Source: a bacterium
GTDB lineage: Bacteria; Patescibacteriota; Dojkabacteria; JAKAPS01; JAJZLI01
Length of the DNA: 19,185 nucleotides
Direction of reading: 5' to 3'
NCBI GenBank assembly: GCA_021803645.1
Contig: JAJZLI010000002.1
Location: 1 to 19,185, forward strand
Shown: positions 13,224 to 19,185 of the stretch, in pieces
Layout of the letters: each line of letters opens with the position of its first letter
How positions within the stretch are numbered: position 1 is the stretch's first letter
Made by a program: the position numbers and the translations under genes
The notes under the pieces: model-generated
The model's database searches: none
What the model was told of the DNA's origin: nothing
The model's input: only the letters and a program-made list of their open reading frames with translations

Positions 13224-14939
13224 ATCTTTTGGGTTTGAATCTATAGTTATATTTTTGTATTTTGAAATCGTTCTTAATAGTCCCCACTTTGAATTATCAA
13301 TCGAACCTTGATATTTAATAATTATGTTTTTTCTATAATAGTATCTTATTTTATATGGTATTGATTTAATAGGTTGATATATTTGTGTCATTTTTGATTT
13401 TTGTAATAAGGTAAATATTTCTGTAGTTTTTTTTTCTAATAAATTTTCACTTTTATTTTTTATTGTTATTTTAATAAATTTTGTAAATGGAGGGTTTTTG
13501 AAATTTTTCCTTAATTCTATTTCACTATTATAAAATTCTTGGAAATTTTCTTCTATTGCTAATTTTAATATTTTATTTAATGGATCATTTGTTTGAATTA
13601 TTACTAATCCTTCGGTGCTTTTCCTTCTGCCACGACCTATTATTTGTGTAATTAGTTGGTATGCTTTTTCTGTAGATCTAAAATCTGGTAATGAAAATTC
13701 TGTATCTAGAAATATTACTCCAATCAATTTAATATTGTCTATATCCCATCCTCTTGTAATTAATTTAGTTCCAATTATAATATCAACTTTTCTGTTGTTG
13801 ATGTTTTTGTATATTTGAAGGTTTTTTGCTTTTACTGAGTCTTTATCTAATATGTATGTATTTATGTTATTATTAAAGATTTTCTTTATTTCTTTATCAA
13901 TCATTTGTGTTCCTATGCCAGAAAATTTGAATAATCTGCTTTTGCATATTGGACAGGCTGTAATAGCCTTTTTAGTATATTCACAATGGTGACATTTTAA
14001 AGTATATTTATCTTCTCCTATTGTATCCTCTATATGTGATACTAATGGTATGTTGCACCTTGGGCATCTTTCTATATATCCGCACTTGTTACATATTATT
14101 ATTGGTGCATATCCTCTTCTGTTTACATATAAAATTGTTTTTTTATTCTCTTCTTTTGTTGATATTATTTCTTTTTTTAATTCTTCAGAGATTATTTGTT
14201 TTTTATTGTTTTCCCTTTTTAAATCAACTATATTGACTTTAAAGTTTTGTTCATCATAATTTTTACTATATTGGTGTATTCTTTTGTTTAATGTTAGTAT
14301 TTTATATGTCTTATCGTTATTAGCATGAAAATATTCTTCTATTGTTGGTGTTGCACTTCCCAATATTAATTTTATTTTATTATTGGAATTGTTTGTTATG
14401 AATTTCGCAATATCTATTGCATTATATTTTGGGTCTTTTTCCTGTTTGTATGTATCGTCTTGAAACTCATCTATTATTATTGTTCCTAGTTTATTAAACC
14501 TAGAAAAAATTGATGATCTCGCCCCAATTATTATCATTTTTTTCTTTTCCCTTATTAGGTTATTTTCTATGCATTTTTGTTTTTTAGATATTTTACTATG
14601 TATTGTTGCAATTATGTCTTCATTAAAATTTTGTTTTATAATTGTATGTATTTGTGATGTAATCGCTATATCTGGTAATAGAATTAGTACCTGTTCTCCT
14701 TTTTCTATAGATTTTTTTATTATTTCTATATATACCTGTGTTTTTCCTGATCCTGTTTTTCCAAATAGTAAAAATTTATTATATTTTATATTTTTTTGTA
14801 TAATATTTTTGATAGCCATTTTTTGTTCTTGTGTTAATTTTATGGGGTTTGTTTGGGGTATATAAATATTATCTTTAATAATAACATCACTTACCTTCAT
14901 TTTTTTTGTTATATAAGCATTTATTGCATTTGGTATCAA
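13215..14939 (-). CDS. priA: Primosomal helicase PriA, helicase and zinc part
   Basis: PriA reloads the replisome at stalled forks. This 574-codon part holds most of the protein: Walker A FGKTGSGKT (59-67), LLPDIAITSQ, Walker B IIIDEFQ (154-160, where the family has DEEH), GSATPTIEEY (194-203), a four-pair cysteine zinc module (CxxC at 283, 292, 316 and 329), and helicase motifs IIGTKLITRGWD and TQIIGRGRR (family GRAGR). The nominal start is a TTG. The same frame continues upstream through a single TAG at 14961-14963 into the PriA N-terminal domain, so this is the rear of one interrupted gene. It overlaps the end of rpmB tail to tail. Confidence 0.88.
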   Translation of the reverse strand: MIPNAINAYITKKMKVSDVIIKDNIYIPQTNPIKLTQEQKMAIKNIIQKNIKYNKFLLFGKTGSGKTQVYIEIIKKSIEKGEQVLILLPDIAITSQIHTIIKQNFNEDIIATIHSKISKKQKCIENNLIREKKKMIIIGARSSIFSRFNKLGTIIIDEFQDDTYKQEKDPKYNAIDIAKFITNNSNNKIKLILGSATPTIEEYFHANNDKTYKILTLNKRIHQYSKNYDEQNFKVNIVDLKRENNKKQIISEELKKEIISTKEENKKTILYVNRRGYAPIIICNKCGYIERCPRCNIPLVSHIEDTIGEDKYTLKCHHCEYTKKAITACPICKSRLFKFSGIGTQMIDKEIKKIFNNNINTYILDKDSVKAKNLQIYKNINNRKVDIIIGTKLITRGWDIDNIKLIGVIFLDTEFSLPDFRSTEKAYQLITQIIGRGRRKSTEGLVIIQTNDPLNKILKLAIEENFQEFYNSEIELRKNFKNPPFTKFIKITIKNKSENLLEKKTTEIFTLLQKSKMTQIYQPIKSIPYKIRYYYRKNIIIKYQGSIDNSKWGLLRTISKYKNITIDSNPKDLF

Positions 14940-14960
14940 TGAAAAATACTCTTTGATAAT

Positions 14961-15239
14961 CTACTTTATAATCTTTAATTCTATTATTTTTAAATGTATA
15001 TACTCATTTTTTGTATTATCTTTTATAATGTCCCGTATTTTAAACCCCATATTATTGTTGTTCTTGTTGTGTGGTATGATGTCTACCACAATTCCTAGTG
15101 ACCTTTTTTTTCCTAGAGGAACAGTTATTACTTCTCCAATTTTCAATTTTTTGTCTGTTTTATATATTAAAGGATTTTTGATATTTGGGTTACCATTATG
15201 CATTACTTTAATTATAAATTCGTTTGTTTTGGTTTTCAT
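14961..15239 (-). CDS. priA: PriA N-terminal 3'-DNA-binding domain, ended by in-frame TAG
   Basis: The 92-aa product has the PriA front domain that grips the 3' end of the leading strand at a fork: LIYKTDKKLKIGEVITVPLGKKRSLGIVVDII corresponds to the usual PGxRVxVPFGxRxxxGIV core. It ends KIIELKIIK before a TAG. The following in-frame codons read IIKEYFSLIPNAINAY, which lines up with the ADYYLSPLGEVL helix of intact PriA. The TAG falls about where the family has Trp in KWxxDYY, so one TGG-to-TAG change would explain it. It could be a real split gene, a pseudogene or a sequence error. It is divergent from mreB, 48 bp away. Confidence 0.8.
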   Translation of the reverse strand: MKTKTNEFIIKVMHNGNPNIKNPLIYKTDKKLKIGEVITVPLGKKRSLGIVVDIIPHNKNNNNMGFKIRDIIKDNTKNEYIHLKIIELKIIK

Positions 15240-15287
15240 TTAATGTTAAAATTATCTCCAATATTTTAAATCTTTTGTTTTTTGATT

Positions 15288-16346
15288 ATGTCATTTTCAG
15301 ATTTTTTTTGGAATATATTTACTTATGATGTTGGCATAGATTTAGGTACTGCTAATACTCTTGTATGTATAAAGGGCCAAGGTATTATAATATCTGAACC
15401 TTCTGTTGTTGCTATTAATGTAAACAATCAATCTGTTTTTGCAGTTGGTTTAGAGGCTCAAAAAATGTTAGGCAAAACACCAGCATCATTAGTTGCAATT
15501 AGGCCATTGAGGGATGGTGTTATTTCTGATTTTGATGCAACTCGTGAAATGATTAGATATTTTATTGATAAAGTACATAAAAGTACTAGTAAACATCTCA
15601 AGGTACCAAGGCCAAGGATTGTTATTGGAGTTCCTTCTTCTATTACTGATGTTGAACGTAAGGCTGTTATTGATGCAGCTGTTTCTGCAGGGGCCAGAAA
15701 AGTGTATTTAATGGAAGAGCCTATGGCTGCCGCTATAGGTATTGGTTTGCCAGTTACAGATGCGCAAGGGTCTATGATTGTTGATATTGGAGGAGGTACT
15801 TCTGATATTGCTGTGATATCTTTGGGTTCTATTGTAGTTGATAAATCAATTCGTATTGCCGGTGATGAAATGAACCAAGACATAGTTAATTATGTAAGAG
15901 GAAAGTATAATTTATTAATAGGCGAAAGGTCTGCAGAGGATATTAAGTTAAAGCTGGGTTCTGCTTATCCTAGAAAAGAAAATAGGAGTATGGAAATAAA
16001 AGGAAGGGATATTTTGCTGGGGTTACCAAAAGTTATAAATATTTCAGAAGTAGAGGTAAGAGAGGCTATTATGAATTCCCTAAATTTAATTATTGAGGCA
16101 ATTTCTGATGCATTAGAAGAAACTCCTCCAGAATTAATTTCTGATATTTCAGATAAGGGTTTATATTTAACAGGTGGGGGAGCATTAATTCCTGGTATTG
16201 ATCGTCTATTCTCTGATAAATTGAAAGTAAAAGTTAATATACCAGAGGATGCTTTATCTAGTGTTGTTTTTGGAACCATGAATGTTTTAGATGACATCAA
16301 TTTACTAGATAAAGTTTCTAAATCTGACACAGATGAATATTTTTAA
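15288..16346 (+). CDS. mreB: Rod-shape determining actin MreB
   Basis: MreB forms ATP-dependent filaments under the membrane that position the elongation machinery. This 352-aa copy has every canonical motif: DVGIDLGTANTLV (14-26), EEPMAAAIG (143-151), DIGGGTSDIAVISLG (166-180) and the adenosine-site LTGGGALIPGID (295-305). I start it at ATG 15288 rather than the in-frame TTG at 15282. A hydrophobic N-terminal stretch (FSDFFWNIF) may be a membrane-binding amphipathic helix. It heads a tight mreB-mreC-mreD-mrdA operon, with 6 bp to mreC. The second copy at 6420 is the degenerate one. Confidence 0.97.
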   Translation: MSFSDFFWNIFTYDVGIDLGTANTLVCIKGQGIIISEPSVVAINVNNQSVFAVGLEAQKMLGKTPASLVAIRPLRDGVISDFDATREMIRYFIDKVHKSTSKHLKVPRPRIVIGVPSSITDVERKAVIDAAVSAGARKVYLMEEPMAAAIGIGLPVTDAQGSMIVDIGGGTSDIAVISLGSIVVDKSIRIAGDEMNQDIVNYVRGKYNLLIGERSAEDIKLKLGSAYPRKENRSMEIKGRDILLGLPKVINISEVEVREAIMNSLNLIIEAISDALEETPPELISDISDKGLYLTGGGALIPGIDRLFSDKLKVKVNIPEDALSSVVFGTMNVLDDINLLDKVSKSDTDEYF

Positions 16347-16352
16347 ATTAAT

Positions 16353-17186
16353 ATGCGATCTCAATATTTTAGAACTCACAATGGATATAGAAAACATTCT
16401 TCAAAGAAAATAAGACCAGTTTATGTATTAACAGCCCTGTCTTTATTTTTAATTATAATTAGTGGTTTTTTGGGAGTGTTTTATAATTTTTTTGGAGGGT
16501 TATTTATTCCTGTTAAAAGGGAATCTTTTTTAATATCGAATAATATTGCAAGTTTTTTTAAGGGATTTTCAGAGTTAAGGACTCTTTCAAATGAAAATTA
16601 TCTACTTAATGAAAAAAATTTAATTTTAGAGGGTAAATTGAGTGATCTTCAAAGAATAGAAGAAGAAAATATAATTTTGAAGAAGCAATTAGATACAAAT
16701 TATAGACCTGAGGCATATAATTTGGTTTTAACACAAATAATGTATTATGGTCCTACAAACACATTTGGATTTTTTTATATAGGAGATGGAATGAACAAAG
16801 GTATAAAGCCAGGAGATGCTGTTATATTAGGAGATTATATGATTGGAGTTGTTTCTAAGGTATTTAATCATTATTCAAAAGTTATGCTAGTTTCAAATAT
16901 AAATTTGCAATTACCAGTATACCTTTTGGGAACACATACTAATGCTATTGCTACGGGTAGCGTATCTTCTCCTATAGTGTTAGATGATGTAAATCAATTA
17001 GAGTCAATTAAGGTAGGTGAAGAAATTTTAACTTCAGGCATTAATAGCAATGTTCCTAAAAACCTTGTAGTTGGATATGTTTCTAATATTAACCACAATA
17101 GTAGTAATATTTTTAAGAATATTACTGCCAACCCTGCGGTTAATATTAATACATTGAGATATTTATTTGTGATTTTAAATCAATGA
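16353..17186 (+). CDS. mreC: Rod-shape determining protein MreC
   Basis: MreC links cytoplasmic MreB to PBP2 outside the membrane. The 277-aa protein has a basic cytosolic tail of about 24 residues, a membrane helix at about 25-47 (VYVLTALSLFLIIISGFLG), a coiled coil at about 75-115 (ENYLLNEKNLILEGKLSDLQRIEEENIILKKQL) and the two-barrel MreC domain (GDGMNKGIKPGDAVILGDYMIGVVSKV, VGEEILTSGINSNVPKNLVVGYV). Its TGA overlaps the mreD ATG (ATGA), so translation is coupled. Length and domain order are normal. Confidence 0.94.
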   Translation: MRSQYFRTHNGYRKHSSKKIRPVYVLTALSLFLIIISGFLGVFYNFFGGLFIPVKRESFLISNNIASFFKGFSELRTLSNENYLLNEKNLILEGKLSDLQRIEEENIILKKQLDTNYRPEAYNLVLTQIMYYGPTNTFGFFYIGDGMNKGIKPGDAVILGDYMIGVVSKVFNHYSKVMLVSNINLQLPVYLLGTHTNAIATGSVSSPIVLDDVNQLESIKVGEEILTSGINSNVPKNLVVGYVSNINHNSSNIFKNITANPAVNINTLRYLFVILNQ

Positions 17187-17680
17187 AAATAAACGTTATT
17201 TTAATTGCAATAACATTAATTATATTGTTATTTAGCAATGTTGGTTATCATATGATATTTGTACTTATTTTGCTTTTTAATACAATACTTTTATTAGAAT
17301 TTGTGTATGTGTGTTTTGCTGAAAAAATATCGTATTTTTTTTTGTATTACTTGTTTTTTTTCTCTTTATTTTTTGATTTGGTATATTTAAATAGATTAGG
17401 TTATTTATCTTTAATATTATTAACTCCTTTAGCATGTTTTTTTCTGTTTAGGCATTATTTCAGAGAATATATTGTTTATTTTGTGTTCTTATTTTTAACT
17501 ATTTTATTTAATTTTCTTCTCATATTTTACTTTTACGATAGCTTGAATGTATTTAAATTGTTTTTAAAAATTGATTTTTTTAGCATTGTTATTGTTTTAT
17601 ATGTTATTGGGTTTTCGTTTCTTATTTATTGGCTATATAAGAAGAATTTGTCCCCTAATAGTATTAAGATTGATATTTAA
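17183..17680 (+). CDS. mreD: Rod-shape determining protein MreD
   Basis: The 165-aa, almost entirely hydrophobic protein has about five membrane segments. Sequence alone is weak, but a FFSLFFDLVYLNRLGYLSLILL stretch (about 54-75) resembles the conserved GLLxDLxxxxxLGxxxL block of MreD. Its place between mreC (4-bp overlap) and PBP2 (2-bp gap) is the standard one. MreD is an integral-membrane part of the elongasome. The very low complexity (Phe, Leu, Ile, Tyr) reflects the AT bias. Confidence 0.82.
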   Translation: MKINVILIAITLIILLFSNVGYHMIFVLILLFNTILLLEFVYVCFAEKISYFFLYYLFFFSLFFDLVYLNRLGYLSLILLTPLACFFLFRHYFREYIVYFVFLFLTILFNFLLIFYFYDSLNVFKLFLKIDFFSIVIVLYVIGFSFLIYWLYKKNLSPNSIKIDI

Positions 17681-17682
17681 AT

Positions 17683-19185
17683 ATGGATAAATTTGAACTT
17701 AGTGATTTAAATAATCTTCCAGGTAGTAATGGTAAAAATACCTTTAACAAAGGGTTCGTCATTAGATTTTATGTATTTTTTGTTGTATTTATCATATTCA
17801 TTATTGTTTATTTTGCTCTAAAATATTCTGTATTTAATTTTAATAAATACAATACCTTGGCTTTACAGAACAGATTAATTACATATCCCATAGTTGCAGA
17901 TAGAGGTATTATATTTGATAGCAATATGAAGCAGCTTTCATTTAATATTCCTACTTTTCAGGTGTACTTGAATCTTTCTAATTTAACTAATAATAAAATT
18001 TTAAATGACGAAAGTATTTTGTCTAAAATATTAAATATACCAGAGGAAAAGATTAATAAAATTGTTCAAAATAATGTGTCCAATGGGGTCACTAATATCC
18101 TTTTAGATAAATCAGTTAGTTCTTATAATGATGTTTTAATTAGTTCAAATAAGAATCTTTATGGTGTTTATATAAGTCAAAATTATTATATAAAATTTGC
18201 TTACAATAATTTATTTTCAAATGTTATTGGGTATACTGGCCCAGTTACTGAACAGGATATATTGAAAAATCCAAACCTGAATCCTTACGATATAGTAGGA
18301 AGATATGGGATAGAAGAATCTTTTAATAAATACCTTATGGGTACTGATGGTACAGAGGTTAAGGAGGTGAATACGTTAGGGAATATTGTTGGAAATTATG
18401 GTGAACAACCTGCTATTCCAGGGGACAATGTTGAATTAACAATTAATTCTAATATACAGAGTGAATTAAGGCAGTTGTTAATCCAGAATATTTCTCAAAA
18501 CCCTAACCATGTGACTGGTGCTGCTGCTGTAGTAGAAAATGTTAACAATGGAGACATATTGGGGATGGTTAGTTACCCTACATTTAATGCCAATGATTTT
18601 GAAGGTAGTGGAATTAGTTCCAAGGAATATTCTGCTTTATTAAATAATCCCGATGACCCTTTACTAAATAGAGCTATTTCTGAAGCTCAACCAATTGGGT
18701 CTATTATGAAAACTATATTACTCTCGGCTGCTCTTCAAGAAAATGTCATTACCCCTGCTACGGAAATACTAACGTCTGGAACTTTAATGTATGATGGAAC
18801 TTTGTTTCAAAATTATGACAAAATTGACTGGGGGATTGTTAATGTTGTTAAAGATTTAAGGTACTCTGTAGATGTTTTTGCCTATGATGTTGCTATAAAA
18901 TTGGGTATAAATGATTTTGTAAAATATGAGAAACTTTTTGGTTTAGGTCAAAAAACGGGGATTGCCTTACCAGGAGAAGTTCCGGGTATAATTTCAGATC
19001 CTGCGTCAAAGATGCTGTTAACTGGAAAACAGTGGCTACCTGGGGATTTGTTGAATGCTTCAATTGGCCAAGGTTATACTGAGGCAACTCCTATACAAGT
19101 AGTTAATTTCATTAGTGCTATTGCCAATGGTGGTATTTTATATAAACCGATGATAGTTAAGGCTATTTTAAGTCCAAGTGGGCAA
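17683..19185 (+). CDS. mrdA: Penicillin-binding protein 2, elongation transpeptidase (partial)
   Basis: PBP2 is the monofunctional class B transpeptidase that crosslinks peptidoglycan during elongation. The frame opens with ATG 17683 and stays open for 501 codons to the window edge. A membrane helix lies at about 25-46. The pedestal begins ADRGIIFDSNMKQLSFNIPTF, and VGRYGIEESFNKYLMGTDG matches the class B GxxGxExxYxxxLxG motif. The transpeptidase domain has GSIMK with Ser340 and Lys343 as the SxxK nucleophile motif, SVD at 395-397 as the second motif, and KLFGLGQKTGIALPGE. The KTG box lies beyond the edge. Start choice is firm: the ATG is 2 bp after the mreD stop. Confidence 0.95.
   Translation, partial: MDKFELSDLNNLPGSNGKNTFNKGFVIRFYVFFVVFIIFIIVYFALKYSVFNFNKYNTLALQNRLITYPIVADRGIIFDSNMKQLSFNIPTFQVYLNLSNLTNNKILNDESILSKILNIPEEKINKIVQNNVSNGVTNILLDKSVSSYNDVLISSNKNLYGVYISQNYYIKFAYNNLFSNVIGYTGPVTEQDILKNPNLNPYDIVGRYGIEESFNKYLMGTDGTEVKEVNTLGNIVGNYGEQPAIPGDNVELTINSNIQSELRQLLIQNISQNPNHVTGAAAVVENVNNGDILGMVSYPTFNANDFEGSGISSKEYSALLNNPDDPLLNRAISEAQPIGSIMKTILLSAALQENVITPATEILTSGTLMYDGTLFQNYDKIDWGIVNVVKDLRYSVDVFAYDVAIKLGINDFVKYEKLFGLGQKTGIALPGEVPGIISDPASKMLLTGKQWLPGDLLNASIGQGYTEATPIQVVNFISAIANGGILYKPMIVKAILSPSGQ

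Noticed and set aside
14961..14963. Genome-wide TAG recoding as the cause of the priA stop
   Set aside because: rho ends in TAG at its normal length, so TAG works as a stop here; a local change is simpler.
14569..15243. Plus-strand hydrophobic frames opposite priA that look like membrane proteins
   Set aside because: Antisense of Asn/Lys/Ile-rich helicase sequence translates as Phe/Ile/Leu-rich; clear PriA motifs are on the minus strand.
18893..19087. Minus-strand 64-codon frame near the right edge
   Set aside because: It is antisense to the transpeptidase domain of PBP2, which has full family motifs.
1..19185. CRISPR array, IS element, prophage or defence system
   Set aside because: No regularly spaced repeats, transposase motifs, integrase or phage-like genes were seen; the gene content is housekeeping.

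Overview
The window is AT-rich bacterial chromosome made almost entirely of core housekeeping genes. Very low GC, short intergenic gaps, tRNA genes without an encoded CCA end, minimal ribosomal and Sec proteins (SecE of 59 aa), a PEGA-domain surface protein and few Shine-Dalgarno sites fit a small-genome lineage such as the Patescibacteria/CPR. That placement is inference, not proof. TAA, TAG and TGA all end recognisable genes at their expected lengths, so the standard bacterial code (table 11) applies. I see no IS element, CRISPR array, prophage or toxin-antitoxin pair.

Layout. 1-2383 (+): a ClpC-type AAA+ unfoldase, cut by the left edge and broken by an apparent 11-nt deletion in its first ATPase domain. 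2384-2790: a gene-free gap with two perfect DnaA boxes, a consensus promoter, a structured leader or small RNA with a terminator-like 3' end, then rho (2791-4053). 4139-4896: ndk with its own promoter, followed by tRNA-Arg(CCT). 4901-6346 (-): PEGA-domain membrane protein. 6420-8785 (+): a degenerate MreB paralogue followed at once by an O-antigen ligase/polymerase-like membrane protein. 8829-12777 (-): the classic secE-nusG-rplKAJL block, preceded by tRNA-Thr, tRNA-Tyr, tRNA-Thr, rpmG and tRNA-Trp. The rplJL pair has its own promoter and an L10-leader-like RNA, and the block ends at a terminator instead of running into rpoBC. Its 5' end is a 134-nt long-hairpin RNA starting at a promoter. 13014-13223 (+): rpmB (zinc type). 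13215-15239 (-): priA split by one in-frame TAG. 15288-19185 (+): mreB-mreC-mreD-mrdA(PBP2), the rod-shape/elongation cluster, running off the right edge.

How it fits together. The two MreB genes, mreC, mreD, PBP2 and the glycan polymerase-like protein suggest a cell with elongasome-driven wall growth and a surface polysaccharide. The paralogue at 6420-7433 keeps the actin fold but has lost the residues MreB uses to hydrolyse ATP, so it may be a structural or regulatory filament partner. The less obvious content is RNA: a promoter-to-terminator element before rho, a 6S-like long hairpin before the tRNA/ribosomal operon, and the L10 leader. Two conserved genes (clpC, priA) carry lesions within 19 kb, so either real decay or assembly error must be considered.
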